Of a DNA stretch of 64,000 bases, positions 1 through 26,880 are shown piece after piece. Position 1 is the stretch's first letter; each line of letters starts with the position of its first letter. Source of the DNA: Paralichthys olivaceus (taxonomy: Eukaryota; Chordata; Actinopteri; Pleuronectiformes; Paralichthyidae); NCBI RefSeq assembly GCF_024713975.1, contig NC_091104.1:15581580-15645579 (forward strand), written 5' to 3'. The notes beneath the pieces were generated by a model. The model saw only the letters and a program-made list of their open reading frames with translations, was not told the origin of the DNA and did no database searches. The translations under genes and the position numbers were made by a program.

Positions 1-3000
1 CTAATTAAATCAAAATATCATGAGAGCGCGATGATTGATTTCTGGATTGAATCAAGGTTTATTGCAAGTTATCGATCTTCAGATTTACAATCGAATTGTC
101 TGAATCACCTCAGGGATGATAGTCTCTCACACACACAAACACAGATACCTCAGCTGTTGTTGATTTTGGTGCAATCAGCCGAATAGCTGACCTGTGCTAC
201 AGCAGCTTTACCTCTTTGCAGCTTCCCTTACTCAAACTCCTCTCATCACTGTCTCCAGGCTCCTGCACTGACTTCAGCACTTCTGATCCTAATACTCCTC
301 ACTAAGCACAGAGGAGAGATTTCACCCGAGCTGCCAGCGGGAGGCATAACACTGTCTCCCCAGCCAAACATCAGTTTGTAATCTGCTGCGTTGGCTTGGA
401 AGTGCCTGGTTCAGGGATGAGGAGGAGAGAAATGAGGCAGAGGATTAGAAAGGTTTTCAGTTGAATGTGCCACAGAAGAAATGGATACCACAGGAAGCTT
501 GTGAGCGAGTGTTTCCACACAAGGGATGAAACAGAGAGAGAAAATCCGTGGAGTCTCATGGTCAAACTGCTGAGTCATGTGGTGACGTTTGTCCAAATGT
601 TGTGTGAAACCACACCACAGTCTGTAGCCCGGCTCCTCCGGCACTCTGTACTGCTCCGGAGGTGGAGAGGGAAGAGTTACACTGTTGGCATTGGCAGCCG
701 GCAGTGTTCAAAGTGAGTGACTCATCTGATGCGAGAAGAAAAACCAGCTCAATGAGCAGATAAAGGTCTGTTTAAGCTTCTGCATGTCAGAGTTTGTCAT
801 TGTGATTCCAGTTTAGAGCTATAGATGGATTTTTCTTTCCTAACTGGGCGTAACATCTGTTTGATTTAGCTCCTGTTAAGCATTTCACACAGCTCATATT
901 AAAATAGGCTTCCACTTTTACTGCAGCTATAAACATCAAGTCTTTGGACCGGTGACTGTGTAAATTATGAAAAAAAACAGGCACATATTACAAACAGTTT
1001 CACCATATTTACCATATATACAAGTGATGCATTATCTGTAAAGAAACAGATCGGACTCTAATCAAAAATTGAATGAAAGTAGAAGTCTCTGTTTTAATTA
1101 GTTCTTCAAAAAACTGTTTCCTCTGTATGTATTGTCCTGTAAGCCTGTGCAGTGAATAATCTATTTTTAGCAGTAAAATAATCCTTTTGGCCATATTGAT
1201 GGGTCAATTCATCATCCTGTGTGTGTGTGTGTGTGTGTGCGCACTCATTTTTGTTACCTCTCTTCCAGTATACATTGACCTTGTCAGGAGCAGTTCACCT
1301 CATCGGAACCAAAGCCTGGTCCTAAAGAGATTGTTGTTAGGTTAAGATTAGGGTTACGCATGAATTGGTCATGGTCAAGGTTGTGTATAATAAATTGAGG
1401 TCAATGTAAAGTTCTAATAAGAGTAGCTGCGCAGTGAGGGAAAGTGAAAGAAACGTGTGTGCGTACTTTGTGATCCTGCCTCAGGGGGAGACCTGGATGC
1501 ATATCATCCAAGCCTCGCCTGTCGTCTCCATAGGGAGGCACAGATTTTATGTATCTGTGTATTGACTTTGAGCTTTACAGCTTCAAAACATGAACAGAGA
1601 GTGATGCAGTTAGAGCTGCTAAAAGAAAGAGCAGCTAAAAGATTGCTGCTTTGTATTTTTCTATGTCTGTTCCTCAGCGCTGCTCTCTGACAGTGTGATG
1701 TACAGCAGTCCAGCAGCTCTGCCATTGATCAGCTCACCTCCTACACTGAGACATCCTGCGCTGGCTTCTGTTGCACAACAAGCACCATTTGGTAAACGCT
1801 TTACAAAACTGTGATGAAGCTTCTCTGGAGACGATATTACTGGTGTGGTGATAAATCACACCGGGGTTTGGTTCAGTATGTGTGCCAGTTTGGAGGCCTT
1901 TGGCTTCCTCTTCATTTTCTCACTCTTTTCACTCTGCTGTTCCCCACAGCTCCGGTGAGAGTTGGACAGCAGAGGGCTGTGATGCAGTTTTTGGCTGCCA
2001 TTTGCTGCTGCAGTCCCAACGCCGTGTTTACTACAGAGCACGCCCTTCTGTCACAGCTACAGCGCGACTCAAAACGCTGTGGAATCTCGCTATTGACGTG
2101 TTTCACTCAGGAGATGTCCTAGTATTGATGCAAAGCTTTGTCAGCGGTCCACCGCTGCCGCTCTATTTTGTCGGACTGTTTATTCAGCGAGCAGTGTACA
2201 CAAGCCGCGCAGCTGGGAGTCGGAAGTGTATTGATCGACCGCTGGGCGAGCGTGTGCTGCTGGAGGACAGATGGTTCAGGCCTGCGTTCTGTGGTCATGG
2301 TGGTGTGAATGATAATATCCTCTGCATGAGGGAAGCACACAGAACATGGTCATAACCGCCAATACTCAACAAGCTGTTCAAACAGTTCAAGCTCTTACTC
2401 TTGTGTTGTAGATGGAGTCTCTGCATTCTCACAACAGAGCTATTGTCTCGTCTACATGGTTAAATGGATTTGTTATCATCTACCTTAGGCCTTTTAAAGA
2501 GTCTTAAGTGAATCCATCATCCAATCAGTTTGTTCCATCCATGTGACGTCTCCACTTCCATTTCTCAGATAAAGAAACGAACACACAGATCAATGGCTGC
2601 TAATGGACTGTGGTGGTCATTTAACTGATTCCCATAAATGCTTCTATAATTGCACTCACAGTGAGAGACAGATAATTGATGTGAATGAGTCACAATAATG
2701 TGAAAAAGAAACTCGGTCCATTACGTCTCATTTTCATTGGTTATGTCGTCACCTCACTTTGACTCCTTTGCTCCATTCAAAAGTCTTGATTAGGCTTATG
2801 CCAGATGGGATTTAAGCATTGTCACAGTGAAATCCCACTTTTGGATCTGCTCCCAAGTAATTTTCTCATTCATTTTCTCCACTGATGTTTCGTGAAATCC
2901 TTTATTTTAGTTTTAAGTCTGGAATCTGGCCGACCATCTACGAGATGAATCGAAACAATAAAACTTAAAATAATGTTGGAAAATGGAAAAAAGGTAAAGG

Positions 3001-3350
3001 TACAAGACTGTGTACATAAGAGTGAAGAAACTACACATCCCATGAACCATGGGAATGATCCTTTTCTCTAAAAAAAATCATGGGAAATCATAGATGCTCT
3101 GTGAAGTGTTATGCTGAACTATCCAAACATAGCCAACAGGATTTTTGCGGTTGCAATAATCCATTTCCATGGTTACAGCGAGCTCCACCAATCTGAAACG
3201 TTGCTATTACACCAGAGGATTGTGGGTATTGTAGTATTTCTCCTAAAAAATGCAGGCACTACAAATCAGTTTGTGAATATCAAAGCAACATCAGGGACCT
3301 GAGAGTGTCAACAGTCAATCACTCTCTCTTTTGCCCCTGTTTCTCCTCAG
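1..3350. other. Upstream noncoding region, no gene recognised
   Basis: I recognise no conserved protein or RNA gene here. Several open frames of 60-157 codons exist but overlap each other in different frames and resemble no known family. A splice acceptor at 3350 means that tmem63c has at least one noncoding exon upstream, either in this stretch or beyond the left edge. A strong donor-like sequence occurs at 713 but cannot be assigned. A short (TG)n run lies at 1219-1239. Confidence 0.5.
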
Positions 3351-3352
3351 TG

Positions 3353-3363
3353 ATGGTCCAGTG

Positions 3364-3364
<1 letters not shown>
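3353..3364 (+). promoter_or_regulatory. tmem63c: Three-codon upstream ORF overlapping the tmem63c start
   Basis: Directly after the splice acceptor at 3350 the exon holds an ATG at 3353 followed by two codons and TGA at 3362-3364. The last base of that stop is the A of the next ATG (3364), giving the arrangement TGATG. The second ATG opens the long tmem63c frame. Such an overlap could couple termination to re-initiation, but effect on translation is inference. If the true transcript splices differently, the uORF may not exist. Confidence 0.45.
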
Positions 3365-18015
<14,651 letters not shown>

Positions 18016-18609
18016 CACTCAACCCCTCCAGCTGATTTCCATGTGTGCTTCACCTGGGGTACACAGATTGCTAAATGTCGCAATGCTACGTTTTTGCCAC
18101 TGACCTCAGACTTAGCTGCCTCACACCCTGAGTTTAAAGTGGGTTTGTTAAAAATGATGAAGAACCTGCAGAGGAAAGGAGCTTAAGAATACAGGAGCAG
18201 GATTCAAATTAACATCATCATAAATGTAGAAACAGCAGTCGGCCAAAACTTCTACTGAATATTTCTTACAGACATGAACCACACATCAATCCTGATAGAA
18301 CAACTTTAATGTGCTTCTGTGGCTTCATGTGCAAGTTAAACGTAACGAAAGCGACTGAGGTGGAACTGCCTTTATCAGAGATCAGAGATGTTCATGAGGT
18401 GCCACTTCACGAGCGGGGGTGAAAGTTCCCGGCAGAGTGGGTGGTGTGAGCAGGCCCACCCCCGCAGACTGACAGAGTGGTCCGGGTGATATCTGGTTCC
18501 TCGGCAGCAGAGCTCGGGGAGGCTGAGGGTGAGGGCAGCGAGTTGTGAAGCCATCTGCAGTGAGAGAGCAGACAGACGGAGGGCTGAATGTAAGTCAGAG
18601 ATGCACTGT

Positions 18610-18615
18610 AATAAA
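18610..18615 (+). terminator. tmem63c: Candidate poly(A) signal of tmem63c
   Basis: First AATAAA hexamer after the tmem63c stop codon, 595 bases downstream. Further AATAAA hexamers occur near 20867 and 21826, so the 3' UTR may be longer. No transcript evidence is available from sequence alone. Confidence 0.35.
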
Positions 18616-19074
18616 TATACACTCTCTCTCCGCGGAGGCACAAGCAGCTTGACTGCACCTGAAGCTTTGTTGTAACGATTATCAACTTAAGGTTGCTATT
18701 TTTGCTACTGTATTTTTGGTGTCATTGATATTGTGCTTCGGCTTGCGAGCGGAGAAACCACTGGAGTCGCTTCATCTTAATCAGAGCATTCCCTAATAAT
18801 GCTGTTTTGATGTGTATATGATAAAAGTGTACCTTAATTTATTTGATTTAAATGAAAAGATATTAATGAGCTAATTTGGTTTCTTGCTGAGTGTAAGATG
18901 AGAAGATCAATACCAGTGTCCACAGGCGGAATCACATTTAAATTCATGAGATTCAGATTCTCATTAGAAATTCATTTTTCAGTAAGATTTGTGAGTTATT
19001 TTTCAAAGAATCAACAAAAATGTTGAAATACACCATATTTAGCAACATTAATAGAGTCGCAGATTTCATGCAAA

Positions 19075-19160
19075 AGTTTCTAGTAGTTTTCATGTAATTT
19101 AGCGAACTTACAGTCAAACAAATGCAGGAAAAAACATAACCTCGTTGGCAGAGGTTAAAA
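19075..19160 (-). repeat. Dispersed repeat, family A end (minus orientation)
   Basis: Contains CATAACCTCGTTGGCAGAGG, the reverse complement of the CCTCTGCCAAGGAGGTTATG head seen at 45389. It is preceded by a degraded TTTCTAGTAGTTTTCATG segment that matches the internal AAAACTACT motif in reverse. Confidence 0.6.
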
Positions 19161-19284
19161 TGTTAGGTCTACGACTAAATGTTGAGTTGTTTAGTAAACA
19201 TTTATATTGCAGTTACAGTCCCTTGCCAGCAGGGATGCTGCAGCCCCTTCAGCACCCCACCACACTTATGTCTGTATAATGAAT

Positions 19285-19350
19285 ACAAAGCTATTTCCAG
19301 CAGCCAGTTAGCTTAGCTTAGCTTAAAGGCTGGAAACAGGGCGAGACGTT
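19285..19350 (+). repeat. Teleost TTAGCTTAGCTTA-type interspersed repeat fragment
   Basis: Contains AGTTAGCTTAGCTTAGCTTA followed by GGCTGGAAACAGGG, a sequence I recognise from many teleost genomes as a dispersed repeat. Its transposon class is unknown to me. Confidence 0.55.
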
Positions 19351-21312
19351 TCCGCCACTGGGCTCAGTAACATAGTATATTCTTGTTGTCACCAGCTGAC
19401 ACTCCAAGCTACTGCCTATTGCTTAACTAAATTAAACTAAGTGAGAATTTCAGCATTGCCAGATTTTTCATAATTATCTTATTTGCACGGTAATTTTGCC
19501 CTCTGTATGATGTTTGATCAATAATTCCAAAATTCCCATATGGTACTGTAATTTCATAATTTTGTGAAATTATTTGGAGTTGTAATAATCTGTATAGTAA
19601 AATATTGACCCTGATCTGTGTTAACACTTGTATTGATGATGTGTTTTTATTTTATACACGTCTCCTCTCACATGACATCTTTCCAGCCAATCATATTTGG
19701 AGTTTTTATGTAATTTGTTTGTAGGAAGAGTCAAATAGCTGTTTGTCTAAACTTTGTTTGTGTTTATTGTTTTATATTGTTTTTAATTTTTAACAATTGT
19801 TGTGTAATAATTGCTTTCTTGGCTATGACTTGATTATTGTAATTTCCTCCAAAATATTTCCCATCTGGTATCTCTCACTAACCTGCTGATGATAGCTTCA
19901 TATTCAACAGATAAAGTAGATACGAGAGTCATCTCATCTAACTCTCAGCAAGAAAGAAAAATAAGATTCAGAATTTAGAAGCACACTATGGATTGAAAAT
20001 AGGCTATGGAGTTGAATTTTACAATGTACATGAAATGATAAATGTGAAATTAAAGGTACTGAAAGTATTTTAAGTATCCTGTTACAAAAATGGCTCAAGT
20101 TCATTTATCCTAAAATGTCCCAACTACAAATAGTACAACTCAACACTACATCACCATGATGTCAGTTATCTCTATTCTGTGTGTCACTCCACTGCATGTA
20201 AGCTGTGTTGGATAAATTATAGGTATGCATTGACAGTAACCTTACAGTCACATTTCACATGATTTGCCGTCAGCCTGTGTGTTTTCGGGTTTTGTATCTT
20301 GGGGTTGTTTTTGTTTCATCAAGGTGGGGTGAAAGGTTTTCTCATAGAGCTGAATGTACATTTTGTTTTGTTGTCTCTTGCTGTGCCTTGAAGAAAAACT
20401 CCCTTTCGTGTGACAATCCAGCATGGCCTGAAATATGCTGCATGGACTGAAAACTAAAGAGCGGAGGAAACGACCAAGACATAAAAACGCAACCTCCCAG
20501 AGTTGTGATTCTCATTCTCACCAACAGTCAATGGGTATTTCCATTTTTTATTTGTCAGCAGTGAACTCATTCCGCTTTGACATAAACATTCTTCACACAT
20601 GAGATGCTGTTGATCTTTTTTCCAAAGATTTAGATTATATCGCATGGTCTTCATCAGTAGATTGGTTTCCTAATTAGTCATGTAACTGTGTGGTTGTTCA
20701 GACTTTCCACTATTCACTGCTTTTTTGGGACTTTGTTGGTATTCATTTTGGAAACATGGAAGCATGTTAGCAAACCAGTCTCTGCTCTAGATCCATTTAC
20801 TTGCTTTTTGTGGAACCTTCATAGGATCATGAATTTCGAGTTTTACACTAAAACATGTAGGAAGGTGTAATAAATTATGCTTAGAGTGGAAAGTTCTACA
20901 GTTCTATGGCAACTCAGCAAATTTTATCCACTGATGAAGACCATGTGACATTGTTGAAAGCTCTGGAACAAGTCAGAAGATCTTGGACAGAGACTTCTGT
21001 CGACTGCTGTGTCCAAGGTCCTTATAAACTTTATATAGCTAACTTACTGTGTCTCCACATCACAGCAGTGTTGTCTCTCTTTTTTGAAGATGTTTTTTTA
21101 TTTTGTGTCCTTGTTGGTGCCTTGGTGTTTTCAATCAGCTGCTGTTTTATTTTTGCCATATGGATCATTTAATGATGTATGAGCAAGCTCTTTGTCGAGG
21201 ATAAAAAAAAATTCAAAGCTGTTTATCAATTGTTATTCCCTTGTCTTATTTATTTCAATGTGTTCTTGATCAGTTCACATCAGAACAGCTGAATTGTCAG
21301 GTAGTGGATTTA

Positions 21313-21560
21313 AAGGGGAATTCTGGTATTTTGCAACCTGGGCCCTGTGTTTGTAAATGTGGGTCTGAGGCTACAATGTAAGCTTATGGGGCAACTGCGA
21401 CAGTCCACCAAATGTCCACTAAATTTACTTCTTTCATCAATAAAAGGCTCCAATTGTTAGTCTGCGTCTTTGCTAAGAATTTGGCAACATTTATTGATGA
21501 AAAATTTAGTGGGCATATCTTCAGCTGTTGCCCCTTAAGATGACATTGTAGCTATTCACC
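21313..21560. mobile_element. Long imperfect inverted repeat (foldback or MITE-like element)
   Basis: Left arm 21369-21445 and right arm 21489-21554 are imperfect reverse complements. GGCTACAATGTAAGCTTATG pairs with CTTAAGATGACATTGTAGCT, GGGGCAAC pairs with GTTGCCCC, and ACTAAATTT...CATCAATAAA pairs with TTTATTGATG...AAATTTAGT. The loop is about 45 bases. The element opens with a GAATTCTGGTATTTTGCAAC segment that resembles a widespread teleost repeat. No coding capacity is present, so mobilisation would need a transposase in trans. Confidence 0.65.
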
Positions 21561-22739
21561 ATGTCACAGCTGCCGGTGAAGGCGATCTACTTCATTTACA
21601 CTTAATGACTTTAACGTTAATCATAAAAAATCAAATACCTGTGATGTGACGTTTTCTACTTTCATAAGATTGATGACATATTATTTCATGAAGTGAAATG
21701 TGTTTGCTGCATTTTATAATGAATCGGATTCTAGTTTTTCTTTCTGCAAAAATCAGATGAAAGCTGGCAGCATCGAGGGTATAATGTGGTCAGTGCAGAG
21801 TATTATGAAGTAAAATCTGTTTGAAAATAAAACATCAAAGAGCATCTCCTGCATTTTCCTCCAGAAGCTGGTTTTACAGATCATTAAACACACTCGCCTT
21901 TGAAAGAAAAACACAAAATAAAACGTATTAGGGTATTCTTAGCTCTAATGTCCCATGCAGGAGGTTTGTTCGTTTTCATGCTTAACTAGTTTTATTGTAT
22001 CCTGTCATGTCTACTCATGCTCTGCAGACTCGGCCATCCAAGGTCTGCTCGGACATTAGCTTTCCAGATGTGTTCATGTCTCTTGGTTATGAAATGTGTG
22101 TCTCATAAGTATGTGATTTCAAATCTGAGCCTGCTGTAAATGTGGGTTGTTAGAGCTCCAGGAGGTTTGAGGCTGAGCGGCGCTCTGCTTTTGAGAGTAA
22201 ACTCTGTCAGGCTGACAAGTCTTCATCTGTCAAAAGTGAAGTTCTGTGATCTGATATTAAAATGAGTTCATCTCAACCCACTCATCTTGTGCCATGAACT
22301 GCTTGTTACTCTCCTCTACTTTGGTCTGTGATGATGGGTTTTTAGAAGCCAGGGATTCAGACTTTCATGGGGGTAAATAGTAGGTTTACTATAATGTGTC
22401 TTCAGGAAATGTGCACATTTACCACCTAGAGGGACACAAACTGTACCTCCACCAAGGCTATTATACTAGATATCAACATGTTAAAGAAAGTGAAACAAAA
22501 GTCCTGGTTCTACCCGTTTGTCTGGCACTGCAACACAATGTAAAGGTTTCTTCCTTGGGTCATGCCCCACTATTAGGAAAATGTACTTATCTAGAGTGTG
22601 GCGGGCTGCCATAGTCTACAGTGTCAGTTTCATGAGGAAACAAAAGATAATTTTAGACTACTCATAATAACATAAGAGCTCTCTAACTTTGTGCTTTGCT
22701 CCATTGTTGCATTTTATCACTGATTTGCAGCCAGTTAAC

Positions 22740-23070
22740 AGCAATATGCAAAAACTACACAACCAATTTCCATAAAAATTTCTGAAGGGGTGAGGCATGA
22801 ATCAAGGAAAAAGGCATTGCATTTTGGTGTGGATTCACATCAATGGGAACATCCAGGAATTTTTTGTCACCTTCTGAAACATTGTCAGATGTGTTTTCCC
22901 ACATTTTCATTGATTTCTCAGAGAATAATTCATGGGTCTTAAAATCAGACATGTTTAGGGGACTGATATTTATGAGTGTAAAAAATTTAGATGAGTGATT
23001 TTAAATGTAGCCTCATAAGGGGGCTGTTGGGCATTGAGGTATGCACTCTACTGAGTGCCATTATAGGTGT
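22740..23070 (+). repeat. Dispersed teleost repeat, family A, long 3' copy
   Basis: Reads AAAAACTACACAACCAATTT, then a TTTTCCCACATTTTCATTGA block and AGGGGACTGATATTTATGAG, and ends at GGTATGCACTCTACTGAGTG. This is the order I know from the common teleost element whose head is CCAAGGAGGTTATG. The head itself is missing here. Other pieces of the family are at 11442, 15095, 19075, 35668, 40640, 41421 and 45389. Confidence 0.7.
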
Positions 23071-24689
23071 GGTTTCCAAAGTTGATCCAACCCAATCCCT
23101 TTTACTCTTAGGGTTTTGTACACAGTAATCTGTTTGGATAAAGTAAATGGTAGACATGCGGCAAGTCTAGCGGTATTACTCTGTGTTTTGGTTAATGGCT
23201 GGCAGTAGCTTCATATACAGCCGCAAGGGATATCAGCCCTCTCATAGAAGCATTTCCCAAAATATGAAATTCCAGTAACTTCTCAGATCAGACCACCTAT
23301 CCAAACAAAATCACAGAGTGAATACCTCCATTTAACAGAGTGATCACTTTCCAACTATATAGCCTCAATTCAATTAAACCTCTGTATGTACTACAGACCT
23401 CCTTAGCCTATGAAAGCACATCAGAGGGTGGATACTGCAAATTATTGCACAAGCATCTGCTTTTATCCAAACCACATTGGAAAGTGGTAACACCACAGTG
23501 CTTAAATACTGCTTCACAAAGTATATCCTCAAGACATCTCACACTGACTGCATGGATGTGATTTTCCTGCAGAGAAAAGGTTCTTAAGAGGGTGAAAAAG
23601 AAACCCATAGCATGCCTGTCAATATATACAGTGCTCCTTCATTACTAAGAGTTACACAAGAAGAAAGAAAAGTCCCTGACGTTTCCCCTGTCACCCGTGG
23701 CAACTGCTGAGAGCACGCTTCTCAGTGAAAGGTGAATTCCTCTGGGTGCACGGCCCGCTGCTCAACTTTCTCCTGCCCAGATGCAGAGAATAGAAAACCC
23801 CTCTGCCTCCTGCAGCAAACATATTGTCGCTCTCATATGGGTTAGTTTCAACATGCAAATGTGGCTTAATAAGTTGCTGGGACTTTAGTATTTGCATAAT
23901 ATAGAAGCTGTAAGCAGGAGCAAGAAATTCAGGTTGGAACAAAGGTCATAAGCAAGGGATGAAGATTTGAAGTTGATTCTTAACCTTGGAAATAATACGT
24001 CCACTCAGTAGCAGCACTGGAGCTTTTACTGCCCTTCCTTAAAAGAGGAATTTTAGCATGTGTTGATGGGATTTGATGACATCAGATAATAAAATGTTCA
24101 TTTATCTAAACTCATCCATTTTGGCTTAAAAATTAAGACTGAAAATAGTTTTTTAACCTTGGAAGCAGCTGCTCCATTTATTAAATGTTCGAGACCTTTC
24201 AATCACATCACACAATCTTTCTCACTTTCAGCCTGAACCTTTTGCTGAGATTGTTTCGTCAATTCGAGGAAACATGTTTCATACAGAGATCACCTTATTA
24301 AACTGAAAAAATGTCTCAGGTATAAGTGGCAGTATATACGTGTCAGGAAAGGTTAGCTAATGCAGTACACCATGGACGTACAGGACATACAGTACTGCCA
24401 TCAGTGCTGCATACAACTGCTGTATAATGTTTGTCATATATTTGGACTGCAGGCTGAAAAAGAAAATAACCATAGCAAATCCATTTCAATGGATTTAATT
24501 GGGCAGCGTGTGCTAACTCAAGCAGTGATGCATGTTTCTTTGCTTGAATTGATCCTCTTACACTCTATTAAAGGACCAGACTGGAAATATTGTTTTGACA
24601 ATGTCAGATTCTGAGAAATCCAACATTAAATTGATTCTAGAAGTAAGCCTGATAAACTTATATTTCAATTAGATGTTCCTCTGAACCCT

Positions 24690-25090
24690 AGACCTACAAA
24701 GGCTCCCTTAAAATCAAAGCCATTTTTTGGCTGGCTGCAGTATAGGTCATAAACCCCACCTCCTCCGTGTTACTGAATGGGACGTGGGTCAAACTGAAAA
24801 GAAAAAGTGTATGTTAAATGTTTTCTAGAAAGATGTTTTCTGTAATTTTAGATGTTATTGGATGATATAAAAACAATGTGAAACGTCGTGATTGACAGCT
24901 GAGGCGGACTCACGATTGTCACTGTGGCATGTTCCCTCAAATCACTATTTCGCAGACTCTGGCTCCAAATGACGTCATCAGCACAAGATGGCAACAGTTT
25001 GTATCCGGGATATTTTGGCTTCAATTCTGCTTAGTGACAGGAGTGTCGGCCATCTTTTTTTACTATGTTAAAAATACATAAATTAGTTAC
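24690..25090. repeat. Teleost interspersed repeat with CCCACCTCCTCCGTGTTACT core
   Basis: The segment includes TTTTTTGGCTGGCTGCAGTA, CCCACCTCCTCCGTGTTACT, GGGACGTGGGTCAAA and a later ACAAGATGGCAAC...GGCTTCA block. I recognise this arrangement as a dispersed repeat common in teleosts. It is degraded and has no coding capacity. Exact limits are approximate. Confidence 0.5.
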
Positions 25091-26880
25091 ACTGTCGCTC
25101 TGAACGATACGATTCCACCACGAACAATGGCGCCATAGTTTATTTCAGCCAATCCCAGACACCATCCTGCTGCCATAGTCTTAAATTAAATGAAACATTG
25201 TCTACAAAGCCCAGGTATAAAAGTAACATGTTAGAGGAGCAGCAGCTTCAACCCTCCGTCTGTGTCAACACAGGATACAATCAGACACACTGTTGGTGTT
25301 TATTCAATGTAGAACAGCAACTTGGCAGTGCTCAGAACACAACTCTGAATTAATTCAATTTATAACTAAAAACTTCAAAGTATAAGAATTTTGAAAAATA
25401 CTGAAATACTAATATTAATAACAAATGTGTATTAATCTGCATCAACAAATACTAAAAAAAAAAAAAGGTATTAACATTTGCTAAAAACAACAGTGTCCTA
25501 CTGTTTTAGGAAATTACACTGGCTTTTTCTAATAACATATATCTGTGATACATCTTCAACAAATGTGATTATGAGTTTGGAAATTATTGAGAGACAAAAA
25601 CATTGGTCTATTTACAGTAGGAAAATGTATGACTAACACCAGCTTCATCTTCAACTGCTCGTCCGCGCTTGCAGCAGCTGCTGACAGACGGCTCAGTCCC
25701 ACTGTGGAGCTTGTTGCTTGGCAGGCTCGTGCTGCGGGGCTGCAGCTCCTCGAGAGCTATCGGAGCAAAAACCTGATTAACCTGAGGCTGCATGCACAGT
25801 CACCTTCCACTCAGCTCGCTCCTCTCCGCTGCATGATTTAGGATGAGTGAGTGATAGAGCTATACCCCCACCCCTCACCCCCCAAATGCACCAACACTCA
25901 CGACTCTGGACCATCACTTAACAGTTGCTATGACAACGTTGAAAACCCCTTCATTTTAAAACACATTGCAGACTTTCTAAAAATAATGTCTGTTTGTCTT
26001 TTCTCGCAGACTCCCTCTCCAGACGACAATCCTCATGCGCTAAGAGGTGCAGGGGCCGACTAATTAATTACCACAGGGGGAAATTAACACATGCTGTGGT
26101 TTATGTGGGAGCACAGTGGATTCTGCGGCAGCAGTCTAACCACTGATGACCTGAGAGAAGGTCGAGGCAGAGTCCAGTGACCATCTGTGGGCTGAAGCGA
26201 GACGAGGAGCGTGGATCCAACATAAATACAGCAGACTGTTAGTGGGACAGAGAGGGTGAGCATAGTGCTGGCAGTGCAGAGAGACAGATTAAGGCCATGT
26301 CAGCTTCTGCTCCAACAGCAGAACGGACAGCCAGCTCACAGATGTGACTTTTACAATGATACAACCAAATTGTCTATACGGGAGAAATGAGCCCTGTGCA
26401 TTGAGATAAGTCATCGTATTCACCCCCGCCCCTCTCCATGTCCGTCACTACTGTGGCCCTTCTAATATTCAAGTAGAAACACGCGTAAATATCTGTGAGC
26501 TTTTACTTGTTTTTGGACGAAAATAAAAATCAAACACTCCACGCTATAAGATCCCAAGGGCAAATTTGTGAATTGTTTGAAAGTTTTTTGAAATTCTGTA
26601 AACAGTCGCGATGTGACATTGTGCAGTTGCATGAGTAAGCGGGCTGATGTGCCTCAAGTCGCCCTCATCTCTGTAGCCAAGGGCGATGAGCCACTCCGCA
26701 CTTGGATCTTACGTAATGCTAAGGGATGGGGCTGTCAGTGGGAAGGAAATCAGGCGTCGTGTGATTGATTTCAAATGCTGACCACGATGTCGTAACCATC
26801 GTCCGTCTGTGACAATAACAAGCTGAGAGCGTGAGGAAAACACACTGACCTCAATTAGCAATAAAATATCCACAGATCAC

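Larger units (their letters stand above)
18016..26880. other. Repeat-rich noncoding region between tmem63c and ngb
   Basis: About 8.9 kb without a recognisable conserved coding exon. It begins with tmem63c 3' untranslated DNA; the first AATAAA after the stop is at 18610. Within it are interspersed repeats at 19075, 19285, 21313, 22740 and 24690, listed separately. A GC-richer patch at 25660-25830 carries open frames in both directions, none resembling a known protein. TTTATT at 26881 could be the poly(A) signal of ngb on the minus strand, implying a long ngb 3' UTR, but this is weak. Confidence 0.6.

Noticed and set aside
1882-2355. 157-codon open frame on the + strand
   Set aside because: It overlaps other open frames on both strands, has no recognisable domain, and composition looks random.
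18375-18685. Two overlapping minus-strand open frames of about 90 codons after tmem63c
   Set aside because: They are out of frame with each other, resemble no known protein, and lie in tmem63c 3' untranslated DNA.
20906-21172. 88-codon open frame with a hydrophobic C-terminal half
   Set aside because: It looks like a small membrane protein, but the hydrophobic part is Phe/Leu/Val coded by T-rich DNA, and no family or splice context supports it.
25587-25841. 84-codon open frame in a GC-richer patch, open on the opposite strand too
   Set aside because: Open frames in both directions are expected in GC-rich DNA; no domain was recognised. It could be a conserved noncoding element, which needs alignment to test.
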